Positions 9,761-18,325 of a stretch of 64,000 bases of DNA are shown one piece after another (the first letter of the stretch is position 1; each line of letters opens with the position of its first letter). Source of the DNA: Streptomyces sp. CGMCC 4.7035. GTDB taxonomy: Bacteria; Actinomycetota; Actinomycetes; Streptomycetales; Streptomycetaceae. The translations under genes and the position numbers were made by a program. The DNA is taken from the NCBI RefSeq assembly GCF_031583065.1, contig NZ_CP134053.1:1736001-1800000 (forward strand), in the 5' to 3' direction. The notes beneath the pieces are model-generated. The model searched no databases. It had not been told where the DNA came from and was given only the letters and a program-made list of their open reading frames with translations.

Positions 9761-10385
9761 CATGACCATCTCCCTGCTGATCGTCGACGACCATCCCGTC
9801 GTACGGGACGGTCTGCGCGGCATGTTCGAGAACTCACCGGGCTTCCGCGTGCTGGGCGAGGCGTCGGACGGCGTGGCGGCGGTGGCCCTGGCCGCCGAGC
9901 TCGACCCCGACGTGATCCTCATGGATCTGCGGATGCCGGGTGGCAACGGGGTGGAGGCCATCGCCGAACTCACCCGCACGGGCACCCGCGCGAAAGTCCT
10001 GGTCCTGACGACGTACGACACGGACTCGGACACCCTGCCCGCGATCGAGGCGGGCGCGACGGGCTATCTGCTGAAGGACGCGCCGCGCGACGAACTCTTC
10101 ACGGCCGTACGGGCCGCGGCCCAGGGCCGTACGGTCCTGTCCCCGGCGGTGGCCTCCCGTCTGGTCTCGGCCGTCCGTGCCCCGGGCAACGAGCCGCTCT
10201 CCGCCCGCGAACGGGAAGTGCTGGCCCTCGTCGCCAAGGGCACCTCCAACCGCGAGATCGCCCGGGTCCTGTTCATCAGCGAGGCGACCGTCAAGACCCA
10301 CCTCACCCATCTCTACGCCAAACTCGGTGTCAACGACCGTGCGGCGGCCGTGGCGGTGGCGTACGACCGGGGAATCCTCGGTTAG
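9750..10385 (+). CDS. NarL/LuxR-family response regulator
   Basis: The 211-residue protein has a receiver domain with acidic pair DDH near residue 12, phospho-acceptor Asp near 57 in LMDLRMPGG and conserved Lys in GYLLKDAP. A LuxR-type helix-turn-helix (about 145-205, LSAREREVLALVAKG, FISEATVKTHL) follows. It overlaps the kinase gene, so it is its cognate regulator and probably controls the exporter operon it sits in. A second ATG at 9762 could also serve as start. Confidence 0.93.
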   Translation: MSGDMTISLLIVDDHPVVRDGLRGMFENSPGFRVLGEASDGVAAVALAAELDPDVILMDLRMPGGNGVEAIAELTRTGTRAKVLVLTTYDTDSDTLPAIEAGATGYLLKDAPRDELFTAVRAAAQGRTVLSPAVASRLVSAVRAPGNEPLSAREREVLALVAKGTSNREIARVLFISEATVKTHLTHLYAKLGVNDRAAAVAVAYDRGILG

Positions 10386-10421
10386 CGGCGGAGCAGGTCA
10401 CGCCCGCACGTCACGCCCGCC

Positions 10422-10448
10422 GATCACACCGATCACACCGATCACACC
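10422..10448. repeat. Three tandem copies of a 9-base unit
   Basis: GATCACACC occurs three times in a row between the convergent stops of the response regulator and glgX, followed by a diverged copy. Probably slippage; no strong terminator hairpin is seen here. Confidence 0.8.
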
Positions 10449-10450
10449 GG

Positions 10451-12682
10451 TCACTCCTTCACCCGCAGCAGCAGCACCGACCGCGCCGGCACGGTGATCG
10501 CCGTTCCCGCCCGGTGCACCACGTCCGGCGCCGCGGTCTGCTCCTCCCGCGAGGTGTCGACGACCACCTCGTACCGCTCCGCCCACGGCGGCCCCGGCAG
10601 CACAAAGCTCACCGGGCGGTCCCCGGCGTGCAGGACCGCCAGGAAGCTGTCGTCCACCACCGGGGCGCCCCGGGAGTCCCGGCCCGGTATGTCGCGGCCG
10701 GACAGATACATGCCCAGGGTCGCGGCGGGCGCGTACCAGTCGCGTTCCGTCATCTCCGCCCCCCGTGCCGTGAACCACGCCAGGTCCCTCAGGCCGTCCG
10801 CCGAATGGGCCCGCCCGGAGAAGAACGCCCGGCGGCGCAGCACCGGATGGCGGTGGCGCAGCTCGATCAGGCGGGCGGTGAGGTCGAAGAGCGCCCGCCA
10901 GCCCGGATCTTGAAGCAGGCTCCAGTCCAGCCAGCCGATCTCGTTGTCCTGGCAGTACGCGTTGTTGTTCCCGCGCTGCGTGCGGCCCATCTCGTCGCCC
11001 GCCACCAGCATCGGCACGCCCGTCGACAGCAGCAGGGTGGTGAGGAGGTTGCGCAACTGGCGTCGCCGCAGGGCCCGTACGCGCTCGTCGTCCGTCTCTC
11101 CCTCGGCACCGCAGTTCCAGGAGCGGTTGTCGTTCGAGCCGTCGCGGTTGTTCTCGCCGTTGGCCTCGTTGTGCTTGCGCTCGTACGACACCAGGTCGCG
11201 CAGGGTGAAACCGTCGTGCGCCGTCACGAAGTTGACGGACGCGTACGGGCGTCGGCCACCCCACGCGTACAGGTCGCTGGAACCCGACAGGCGGTACCCC
11301 AGGTCCCGCACGTCCGGCAGCGCACCCCGCCAGAAGTCCCGAACGGCGTTGCGATAGCGGTCGTTCCACTCCGTCCACAGCGGTGGGAACGCCCCGACCT
11401 GGTAGCCGCCCGAGCCCACGTCCCACGGTTCCGCGATCAGCTTCACCCGGCGCAGCACTGGGTCCTGGGCGATCACCGCCAGGAACGGGGAGAGCATGTC
11501 GACGTCGTGCATCGACCGCGCCAGCGCCGCCGCCAGGTCGAAGCGGAAGCCGTCCACGCCCATCTCCGTCACCCAGTAGCGCAGGGAGTCGGTGATCAGG
11601 CGCAGTACGTGCGGCTGGACCACGTGCAGCGTGTTGCCGCAGCCGGTGTAGTCGGCGTAGCGGCGCGCGTCGGACTGCAGGCGGTAGTAGCCGCGGTTGT
11701 CGATGCCCTTCAGGGAGAGCATCGGGCCCAGCTCGCCCGCCTCCGCCGTGTGGTTGTAGACCACGTCGAGGATCACCTCGATGCCGGCCGCGTGCAGCGC
11801 GCGGACCATCCGCTTGAACTCGCCGACCTGCCGACCGGTGGTGCCGGAGGCCGCGTAGGCCGCGTGCGGGGCGAAGTAGCCGATCGAGTTGTAACCCCAG
11901 TAGTTGCGCAGGCCCCTGCGCAGCAGATGGTCCTCGTGCGCGAACTGGTGCACCGGCAGCAGCTCGACGGCCGTGACGCCCAGCTTCACCAGGTGCTCGA
12001 TCGCCGCCGGATGCGCCAGACCGGCGTACGTTCCGCGCAGCTTCTCCGGGATCCCCGGGTGCAGCTTCGTGAACCCCCGTACGTGCACCTCGTAGATCAC
12101 CGAGTCCGCCCATGGGGTCTTCGGCCGGCGGTCGTCCGCCCAGTCGTCGTCATCGTGGACGACGACGCCCTTCGGGACGTACGGAGCGGAGTCCCGGTCG
12201 TCGCGCACGGTGTCCGCGACCTGCTGCTGCGGCCAGTCGCGGACGTGCCCGTACACCTCGGGAGGAAGGCCGAAGTCGCCGTCCACGGCGCGCGCATAGG
12301 GGTCGAGCAGCAGTTTCGCCGGGTTCCAGCGGGCGCCGGTCCACGGGTCCCAGCGGCCGTGCACCCGGTAGCCGTACCGTTGGCCGGGCATCACGCCCGG
12401 CACGAAGCCGTGCCAGATCTCGTGCGTCAGCTCGGTCAGCCGGGCCCGGGTCTCCCGGCCCTGCTCGTCGAACAGGCACAGCTCGACCGCCTCGGCCCCG
12501 CCCGCCCACAGCGCGAAGTTGGTGCCGGCGACCCCGTCCGGGCCGACCCGGAACCGGGCACCCAGCGGCATCGGTGCACCCGGCCACACGGGCGCGCCGG
12601 GCGCCCTGCGCTGCGCACCGTTCACGACGGCGGCGGCGCGCGCCTCCTCGGTGACAGCCTCCTGCTCGGCTGCGCTCGACAC
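10451..12682 (-). CDS. glgX: Glycogen debranching enzyme GlgX (isoamylase-type, GH13)
   Basis: Hydrolyses alpha-1,6 branches of glycogen that phosphorylase has trimmed. An N-terminal carbohydrate-binding immunoglobulin-like domain (FRVGPDGVAGTNFALWAGGA) precedes a GH13 barrel with the conserved regions DVVYNHT, GFRFDLAAAL (nucleophile Asp), LIAEPWDVG (acid Glu) and VTAHDGF. A small C-terminal beta domain follows. The GTG at 12682 is chosen because GGGAGG lies 7 bases upstream, giving 743 residues, close to the family's usual 700; the frame remains open 37 codons further. Transcribed alone, divergent from the L,D-transpeptidase gene. Confidence 0.93.
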   Translation of the reverse strand: MSSAAEQEAVTEEARAAAVVNGAQRRAPGAPVWPGAPMPLGARFRVGPDGVAGTNFALWAGGAEAVELCLFDEQGRETRARLTELTHEIWHGFVPGVMPGQRYGYRVHGRWDPWTGARWNPAKLLLDPYARAVDGDFGLPPEVYGHVRDWPQQQVADTVRDDRDSAPYVPKGVVVHDDDDWADDRRPKTPWADSVIYEVHVRGFTKLHPGIPEKLRGTYAGLAHPAAIEHLVKLGVTAVELLPVHQFAHEDHLLRRGLRNYWGYNSIGYFAPHAAYAASGTTGRQVGEFKRMVRALHAAGIEVILDVVYNHTAEAGELGPMLSLKGIDNRGYYRLQSDARRYADYTGCGNTLHVVQPHVLRLITDSLRYWVTEMGVDGFRFDLAAALARSMHDVDMLSPFLAVIAQDPVLRRVKLIAEPWDVGSGGYQVGAFPPLWTEWNDRYRNAVRDFWRGALPDVRDLGYRLSGSSDLYAWGGRRPYASVNFVTAHDGFTLRDLVSYERKHNEANGENNRDGSNDNRSWNCGAEGETDDERVRALRRRQLRNLLTTLLLSTGVPMLVAGDEMGRTQRGNNNAYCQDNEIGWLDWSLLQDPGWRALFDLTARLIELRHRHPVLRRRAFFSGRAHSADGLRDLAWFTARGAEMTERDWYAPAATLGMYLSGRDIPGRDSRGAPVVDDSFLAVLHAGDRPVSFVLPGPPWAERYEVVVDTSREEQTAAPDVVHRAGTAITVPARSVLLLRVKE

Positions 12683-12835
12683 CTGTAGGCCTCCCGCGGC
12701 TCGTGGAACGACGCAGACATGAACGTGCGGTGTCCCGCCGCACATCCCGTCGCGTCGTCCTCCCCACTGTTCTGCCCAGAGGGCGGCTCGCACTCACGTT
12801 TCCCCAGGAGGGGCTGGGTCGTTGGGATCATCGTG

Positions 12836-14041
12836 ATGCACGTACAGACGCGCGCGCGGCGCGCGGGAGCCGCACTGGCCGCCGCACTGACCTGGACCGG
12901 CCTCCTGTCCGGCTGCACCTCCGACGGATTCGACGACGCCTTCGGCAAGCCGCCCGCGCCCGAGGACATCATCCGCGTGTCTCCCGACGACGCCGACAGG
13001 GCCGTGCCCGCCGACCGGCGGCTGCGGATCCGGGTCGCCGAGGGCCGTCTGGAGTCGGTCACCGTCGTCAGGTCCCAGGACGGGCAGGACTCCCCGGTGC
13101 CGGGGCACCTCTCCGCCGGCGGCAGGGTCTGGGAGCCCGACCACCGCCGCCTCGCCCTCGCCGCCAAGTACACGGTCGACGCGGTGGCCCTCGACGGCCA
13201 CGGCCGCCGCTCGGCCCGTCACGCGACCTTCACCACGTTCGTCCCCGACCAGCGCTTCATCGGGTACGTCACCCCGGAGAACCGCTCGACCGTGGGCACC
13301 GGAATGATCGTGTCCCTGCAGTTCAACCGGGAGATCGAGAACCGGGCCGTCGTGGAGCGCGCGATCCACGTGAGCGCGAAACCGGCCGTCGAGATCCGCC
13401 CGCACTGGTTCGGCAAGGACCGCGTCGACTTCCGGCCCGAGGAGTACTGGAAGCCCGGCACCAAGGTCACCGTCGCGCTGCGGCTGCGCGACGTCGAGGG
13501 CGCGCCCGGGGAGTACGGACTCCAGTACAAGACCGTCTCGTTCACCGTCGGCCGCAGCCAGGTCTCCCTCGTCGACGCGTCCGCGCACATCATGCGGGTC
13601 CGCCGGGGCGGAGACCTGATCGCCACCGTGCCGATCACCGCGGGCGCGCCCAGGACCACCACCTACAACGGGAAGATGGTGGTGATGGAGATGCTGAAGG
13701 TGACCCGCATGAACAGCCGCACGGTCGGTTTCGGCGGCGAGTACGACATCCCCGACGTCCCGCACGCCCTGCGCCTCACCGACTCCGGCACCTTCGTGCA
13801 CGGCAACTACTGGGCCCCGGACGCCTTCGGGCGCGTCAACGTCAGCCACGGCTGCGTGGGCCTCAAGGACGTCAAGGGCGGCGGCCCCGACACGCCCGCG
13901 GGCTGGTTCTTCAACCGCAGCCTCATCGGCGACGTCGTCGAGGTGGTCAACAGCAAGGACAAGAGGGTCGCTCCCGACAACGGGCTCGGGGGCTGGAACA
14001 TGGGCTGGAACGAGTGGAAAGAGGGCGCGGCGGTGGAGTAG
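12836..14041 (+). CDS. L,D-transpeptidase lipoprotein (first of two paralogues)
   Basis: Forms 3-3 peptidoglycan cross-links outside the membrane. The N-terminus is a lipoprotein signal with lipobox LLSGC. Two immunoglobulin-like domains (about 40-240) precede a YkuD domain with the catalytic motif near residues 320-342: HGNYW, then SHGCVGL with nucleophile Cys near 339. The ATG at 12836 (GTG at 12833 also possible) puts the signal peptide at the start; the frame is open 39 codons further upstream. A terminator hairpin follows. The next gene is a close paralogue, and the pair resembles actinobacterial Ldt proteins of the LdtMt2 type. Confidence 0.9.
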   Translation: MHVQTRARRAGAALAAALTWTGLLSGCTSDGFDDAFGKPPAPEDIIRVSPDDADRAVPADRRLRIRVAEGRLESVTVVRSQDGQDSPVPGHLSAGGRVWEPDHRRLALAAKYTVDAVALDGHGRRSARHATFTTFVPDQRFIGYVTPENRSTVGTGMIVSLQFNREIENRAVVERAIHVSAKPAVEIRPHWFGKDRVDFRPEEYWKPGTKVTVALRLRDVEGAPGEYGLQYKTVSFTVGRSQVSLVDASAHIMRVRRGGDLIATVPITAGAPRTTTYNGKMVVMEMLKVTRMNSRTVGFGGEYDIPDVPHALRLTDSGTFVHGNYWAPDAFGRVNVSHGCVGLKDVKGGGPDTPAGWFFNRSLIGDVVEVVNSKDKRVAPDNGLGGWNMGWNEWKEGAAVE

Positions 14042-14050
14042 CCGGCCCAG

Positions 14051-14081
14051 GGGCACGCCGGGGTGCGCAACCGGCGTGCCC
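14051..14081 (+). terminator. Hairpin terminator after the first L,D-transpeptidase
   Basis: GGGCACGCCGG and CCGGCGTGCCC form a perfect 11-bp stem around a 9-base loop, 10 bases after the stop. No T tract follows, as usual in Streptomyces. Confidence 0.75.
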
Positions 14082-14228
14082 GGTGCACCCGCATGCGACG
14101 CAAGTTGGGACTGAACAGTGACAATCGCGGGGAGTCATCGGGCTGGGGGGTGTGATTAATTTGCGCAATGCGCGCGCGGGTCGCGCTTGAGTGCGGGCCT
14201 CATCAGGCCGTGCGAGGGGAGAAGGAAC

Positions 14229-15464
14229 GTGAACGGGCGACCGATATCGGGGGCGTCGGTTGGTGCGCGGGGGCGCAAGAGGACACAGACGGTGATGGTC
14301 GGGGCGCTGCTGCTCGCCGTCACCGCGTGCGGCGGGGGAGGGGGAACCGGCTCGGGGTCCGGGGCCGCGCAGGGCAAGGACTCCGGTTCGGCCGGCGGCA
14401 AGCAGTCACAGGCCGTCGTCACCATAGCGCCGAAGGACGGCGCCAAGTCCGTGGACACCAGCGGCGCCCTCAAGGTGACCGCGGCCAAGGGCAAGCTGAC
14501 CGAGGTAAAGGTCGAGGATCCCAAGGGGCAGGAGGTCGCCGGGAAGATAACCGGCGGGGGGACCAGCTGGACGCCCTCGTCCCACCTCGCCGCGGCCACC
14601 ACGTACAAGGTGCACGCGGTTGCCAAGGACTCCGCCGGGCTGACCTCCGCGGAGGAGTCGTCGTTCACGACGCTCACCCCGAAGAACACCTTCGTCGGCA
14701 ACTTCACGCCCGAGGACGGTTCCACGGTCGGCGTGGGTATGCCGTTCTCGGTCCGCTTCACCCGGGGCATCACCCACCCCGAGGACGTCGAGAAGGCCAT
14801 CACCATCAAGACCGAGCCGGCCGTCGACGTCGAGGGCCACTGGTTCGGCAACGACCGCCTCGACTTCCGCCCGGAGAAGTACTGGAAGGCCGGCACCAAG
14901 GTCACCGTGAACCTCAACCTCGACGGCGTCGAGGGCCGCCCCGGGGTGTACGGCAAGCAGGCCAAGACCGTGAGCTTCACCATCGGCCGCAGCCAGGTCT
15001 CCACGGTCGACGTCAAGACGCTCAAGATGGTCGTCAAGCGCGACGGCAAGGTCATCAAGACCCTCCCGGCCACCACCGGCAAGCCGGGCTACGACACCTG
15101 GAACGGCCAGATGGTCATCAGCGAGAAGCTCGCGGTGACCCGTATGAACGGTGAGACGGTCGGCTACGGCGGCGAGTACGACATCAAGGACGTCCCGCAC
15201 GCCATGCGCCTGACCACCTCCGGCACCTTCATCCACGGCAACTACTGGGGTGGCGGCGCCTTCGGCAACTACAACGCCAGCCACGGCTGTGTCGGCCTGC
15301 GCGATGTGCGCGGCGGCTACGACGGTTCGGTGCCGGCGGCCTGGTTCTTCAACAACTCGATGGTCGGTGACGTCGTCGTCGTGAAGCACTCCAACGACAA
15401 GACGGTCGCACCCGACAACGGGTACAACGGCTGGAACATGTCCTGGGCCGAGTGGACCAAGTAA
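14229..15464 (+). CDS. L,D-transpeptidase lipoprotein (second paralogue)
   Basis: The 411-residue protein has a lipoprotein signal (LLLAVTAC then a Gly/Ser-rich spacer), two immunoglobulin-like domains and a YkuD domain. The catalytic motif HGNYWGGGAFG, then SHGCVGL, has the nucleophile Cys near 353. The GTG at 14229 is chosen because GGGGAGAAGGA lies just upstream. Much of it aligns with the preceding gene (for example HWFGNDRLDFRPEKYWKAGT against HWFGKDRVDFRPEEYWKPGT), so the two arose by tandem duplication. A terminator lies between them, so each probably has its own promoter, allowing separate control of 3-3 cross-linking. Confidence 0.92.
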   Translation: MNGRPISGASVGARGRKRTQTVMVGALLLAVTACGGGGGTGSGSGAAQGKDSGSAGGKQSQAVVTIAPKDGAKSVDTSGALKVTAAKGKLTEVKVEDPKGQEVAGKITGGGTSWTPSSHLAAATTYKVHAVAKDSAGLTSAEESSFTTLTPKNTFVGNFTPEDGSTVGVGMPFSVRFTRGITHPEDVEKAITIKTEPAVDVEGHWFGNDRLDFRPEKYWKAGTKVTVNLNLDGVEGRPGVYGKQAKTVSFTIGRSQVSTVDVKTLKMVVKRDGKVIKTLPATTGKPGYDTWNGQMVISEKLAVTRMNGETVGYGGEYDIKDVPHAMRLTTSGTFIHGNYWGGGAFGNYNASHGCVGLRDVRGGYDGSVPAAWFFNNSMVGDVVVVKHSNDKTVAPDNGYNGWNMSWAEWTK

Positions 15465-15499
15465 GTGCGGACCAAGTAAGTGCGGACCAGGTAAGTCCG
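15455..15499 (+). repeat. Three tandem 15-base units spanning a stop codon
   Basis: GACCAAGTAAGTGCG is repeated twice exactly and a third time with two changes. The first copy contains the last codons and TAA stop of the second L,D-transpeptidase, so the array is a duplication of the gene end. Confidence 0.85.
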
Positions 15500-15510
15500 G
15501 TCCGGTGAAA

Positions 15511-15550
15511 CGGGCCCGGTGTGCCGCTGTGAGCGAGCACACCGGGCCCG
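15511..15550 (+). terminator. Strong hairpin terminator
   Basis: CGGGCCCGGTGTGC pairs perfectly with GCACACCGGGCCCG (14 bp, 12-base loop) after the second L,D-transpeptidase and before the enoyl-CoA hydratase gene. Confidence 0.85.
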
Positions 15551-15580
15551 TTCGCGTTAGTGCCCGTTAACCTTCCTGGC

Positions 15581-16348
15581 ATGACCGTACATCTCGAAGT
15601 CGCCGAGGGCGTGGGTACGCTCCGCCTGGACCGCCCGCCCATGAACGCGCTGGACGTCGCCACCCAGGACCGGCTCAAGGAGCTCGCCGAGGAGGCCACG
15701 CGCCGCGACGACGTGCGCGCCGTGGTCATCTACGGCGGGGAGAAGGTGTTCGCGGCGGGCGCGGACATCAAGGAGATGCAGGGCATGGACCACGCCGCGA
15801 TGGTGCTGCGTTCCCGCGCCCTACAGGACTCCTTCACCGCCGTCGCCCGCATCCCCAAGCCGGTCGTCGCCGCCGTCACCGGCTACGCCCTGGGCGGGGG
15901 CTGTGAGTTGGCACTGTGCGCGGACTACCGCATCGCCGCCGAGAACGCGAAGCTGGGGCAGCCGGAGATCCTGCTCGGCCTGATCCCGGGCGCGGGCGGC
16001 ACCCAGCGGCTGGCCCGTCTGGTCGGTCCCTCCAAGGCCAAGGACCTGATCTTCACCGGCCGGATGGTGAAGGCGGACGAGGCGCTGACGCTGGGCCTGG
16101 TCGACCGGGTCGTACCGGCCGAGGAGGTGTACGCCGAGGCGCACGCCTGGGCCGCGAAGCTCGCCCAGGGGCCGGCGATCGCGCTGCGCGCCGCCAAGGA
16201 GGCCATCGACACGGGTCTGGAGACGGACATCGAGACCGGTCTCACCGTCGAACGGAACTGGTTCGCGGGCCTGTTCGCGACGGAGGACCGCGAGCGCGGC
16301 ATGCGCAGTTTCGTGGAAGAGGGGCCGGGCAAGGCGAAGTTCGTCTGA
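15581..16348 (+). CDS. Enoyl-CoA hydratase/isomerase family protein
   Basis: The 255-residue crotonase-fold protein probably hydrates 2-enoyl-CoA in fatty acid or amino acid breakdown. Seen are the oxyanion-hole segments (FAAGADIKEMQ and GYALGGGCELALCADYR) and the catalytic Glu pair region (QPEILLGLIPGAGGTQRL). The length is usual for stand-alone hydratases. The ATG at 15581 is preferred over an upstream GTG at 15560 because alignment to the family starts there (HLEVAEGVGTLRLDRP). It is flanked by terminator-type hairpins, so it is probably a single-gene unit. Confidence 0.9.
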   Translation: MTVHLEVAEGVGTLRLDRPPMNALDVATQDRLKELAEEATRRDDVRAVVIYGGEKVFAAGADIKEMQGMDHAAMVLRSRALQDSFTAVARIPKPVVAAVTGYALGGGCELALCADYRIAAENAKLGQPEILLGLIPGAGGTQRLARLVGPSKAKDLIFTGRMVKADEALTLGLVDRVVPAEEVYAEAHAWAAKLAQGPAIALRAAKEAIDTGLETDIETGLTVERNWFAGLFATEDRERGMRSFVEEGPGKAKFV

Positions 16349-16500
16349 ACCGGCGGTCGGAGCTGAGAATTGCTCAGGAATTTGTGCTGATCCACTTGCA
16401 GTTGACGCGACGTCTCACCCGGCGTCCCCCGAAGGGGCGGTTTATGGAAGCCTTAAGGCAACCTTAAGTCTGCCGCGCGGAAGTTGCTCGGACCTTGCCG

Positions 16501-16530
16501 CCAACTGGCCTGTTTCCGCAGGCCAGTTGG
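16501..16530. terminator. Perfect 12-bp hairpin downstream of enoyl-CoA hydratase
   Basis: CCAACTGGCCTG and CAGGCCAGTTGG enclose TTTCCG. It lies about 150 bases after the hydratase stop and about 125 bases before the ATPase gene, so it may be a terminator or a 5' leader structure. The 305-base gap around it (16349-16653) is AT-richer than its surroundings and holds the short palindrome GGCATATGCC near 16557; no further gene is seen. Confidence 0.6.
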
Positions 16531-16653
16531 GGTGCGACGGGGTCCGAATTGCTCATGGCATATGCCAATCGGATGGTGTGGAATGTACGATTCCGGGGTC
16601 TGTATTCTTCCGTAACGCCTCCGAACGGCGCTCTGGGCGGCCATGATGGGGTC

Positions 16654-17157
16654 ATGGCGGGGCTGGAGGGTATCGAACAGCCGCGGCGGCACGGGAGTGC
16701 GACCGCGGCGCGCTGGTCGCCTGCGGTCGAGGACGAACGGGCGCTGAAGGCGATGGAGTTGTTCGGCAACCCCATCGACGCGGAGGTGCCCCTGCCGTCC
16801 CGCCCCGAGTCCGCGGCCACCGCGCGTCGGCTCGCCCAGGTCGTGATCCTGCGTCACTGGGGGCTCACCCCGAAGATGACCGAGGACGCGGTCCTGCTCG
16901 TCTCCGAGCTCGTCGGCAACGCCGTACGGCACACCGGCGCGCGCGTCTTCGGACTGCGCATGCGCCGCCGCCGGGGCTGGATCCGTATCGAGGTCCGGGA
17001 CCCCTCCCGCGGGCTGCCCTGTCTGATGCCGGTCCAGGAGATGGACCTGAGCGGCCGGGGTCTCTTCCTGGTCGACAAGCTCGCCGACCGCTGGGGCGTC
17101 GATCTGCTGCCGCGAGGCAAGACGACCTGGTTCGAGATGCGGGTCGCCGACCGCTGA
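16654..17157 (+). CDS. RsbW-like ATP-binding protein (anti-sigma/serine kinase family)
   Basis: The 167-residue protein is a single HATPase_c_2 domain: N-box ELVGNAVRHTG, a G1-like motif RDPSRGLP and G2 GRGLFLVDKLADRWG. Streptomyces encode dozens of these; some hold sigma factors and phosphorylate anti-anti-sigma partners, but most are uncharacterised. No sigma or anti-anti-sigma gene is adjacent, so its partner is unknown. ATG 16654 is chosen because residues before it look unlike protein and GATGGGG lies upstream; in-frame starts at 16495 and 16555 would make it up to 220 residues. Confidence 0.8.
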   Translation: MAGLEGIEQPRRHGSATAARWSPAVEDERALKAMELFGNPIDAEVPLPSRPESAATARRLAQVVILRHWGLTPKMTEDAVLLVSELVGNAVRHTGARVFGLRMRRRRGWIRIEVRDPSRGLPCLMPVQEMDLSGRGLFLVDKLADRWGVDLLPRGKTTWFEMRVADR

Positions 17158-17187
17158 CCGCCCTCGGGGGCGACAGCGTCCACGGCA

Positions 17188-17219
17188 GAAGCCCCGACCG
17201 CCGGACGGCCAGGGCTTCT
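17188..17219 (+). terminator. Hairpin terminator after the RsbW-like gene
   Basis: AGAAGCCC and GGGCTTCT pair around a GC-rich loop that can itself fold. About 30 bases after the stop. A further inverted repeat (GTGTCGCGG 17224-17232, CCGCGACAC 17252-17260) follows. The rest of the gap to 17461 holds no gene. Confidence 0.7.
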
Positions 17220-17449
17220 TCGGGTGTCGCGGAGCGAAGTTGGGGTGTACGCCGCGACACCTGCGACGAACCGGTGCCCGGGTCAATGGGTGGCTGCCGC
17301 ACAACCGACTATCGCAGATGAAAGCGACTGACCCACAGTCGGGTTCGGTCACAGAACCATGCCTGTGGGCGGCTTGTGGGTGGTTCGCGCATCAGTGCGC
17401 CGTACGACCCGCCCTTCCGTAATCCATGCAATCGCCCATTTCCGCACCG

Positions 17450-17470
17450 TCTCACCCTTAAATGGTGAGA
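17450..17470. promoter_or_regulatory. Palindrome across the deacetylase start codon
   Basis: TCTCACC-CTTAAAT-GGTGAGA is a perfect 7-7-7 inverted repeat. The ATG of the deacetylase-like gene (17462) lies within its spacer, so either a repressor site or an mRNA hairpin here would block translation initiation. Confidence 0.5.
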
Positions 17471-18325
17471 GTGACCACGCCCGTCCCTCCCTCCCCGCCG
17501 GACCGTGAGACGGGGACCGCGCGTCCGGTGCCCGACCGCCGCACGGCCCTGCGTGCGGGCGCGGGGCTCGCCGCCACGGGCGCGTTCGCCGCCGCCTGTT
17601 CCCCCGGCGGCGCCGTCGCCCACCCGGCCTCCCTGTCCCGGACCGGCGACGCCTCGCGCCCCTTGGCCGGTTCGCGCGCCCCGGGCACCCCGATCGCCGC
17701 GCCCACGCCGCGCGCCCTCCCGCGGCAGCCCGCGCAGATCTCCCACGGGCCCCGCGACCGCCCCCGGGTGGCCCTCACCTTCCACGGCCAGGGCGACCCC
17801 TCCTTCGCCACGTCGATCCTCGACACGGCCGAGAAGGCGGGCGCGAGGATCACAGTGCTCGCGGTCGGCACCTGGCTCGACGAACACCCCGACGTCGCCC
17901 GCCGCATCCTCGACGGCGGTCACGACCTCGGCAACCACACCCTGCGCCACCTCGGCATCAACTCCATGTCCGAGAAGGACGCGGCCGCCGAGATCCAGGG
18001 GTGCGCCGACCGGTTGCGGCGGCTGACCGGGTCCATCGGCACCTGGTTCCGCCCGTCCCGCGCCCCGCGCGCCACCCCGCTCGTCGAACGGCTGGCCCGC
18101 CGCAGCGGCTACCCGCACGTCCTGTCGTACGACGTCGACTCGCTCGACCACACCTCGCCGGGAGCCGCCGCCGTCACCCGCAGGGTCATCGGCGAGATCC
18201 GCAACGGATCCGTGGTGAGCCTGCACTTCGGCTATCCGGACACGGTCGCCGCCCTGCCCGCCCTTCTGCACGAACTCGACCGCCGCGGCCTCACCGCGGT
18301 GACCACCACGGAGCTGCTGAGCTGA
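17462..18325 (+). CDS. NodB-type polysaccharide deacetylase homologue with altered active site
   Basis: The 287-residue protein has an N-terminal signal: twin Arg (RRTALRAGAGL) and a lipobox-like AAACS, suggesting Tat export and possible lipidation. A NodB homology domain occupies about 95-285. Motif 2, the metal-binding HTLRH, and a motif 5-like SLHFG are present. Motif 1, normally TFDDG with the catalytic and a metal-binding Asp, reads TFHGQGD, and motif 3 (normally RxPxG) reads RPSRAP. So it may be inactive, bind metal differently or act on another substrate. It shares one base with the next gene (TGATG), forming a two-gene operon. Confidence 0.85.
   Translation: MVRVTTPVPPSPPDRETGTARPVPDRRTALRAGAGLAATGAFAAACSPGGAVAHPASLSRTGDASRPLAGSRAPGTPIAAPTPRALPRQPAQISHGPRDRPRVALTFHGQGDPSFATSILDTAEKAGARITVLAVGTWLDEHPDVARRILDGGHDLGNHTLRHLGINSMSEKDAAAEIQGCADRLRRLTGSIGTWFRPSRAPRATPLVERLARRSGYPHVLSYDVDSLDHTSPGAAAVTRRVIGEIRNGSVVSLHFGYPDTVAALPALLHELDRRGLTAVTTTELLS

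Noticed and set aside
12683..12793. Longer N-terminus for GlgX starting at 12793
   Set aside because: The added 37 residues match no GlgX domain and overlap the divergent promoter; the GTG at 12682 follows GGGAGG.
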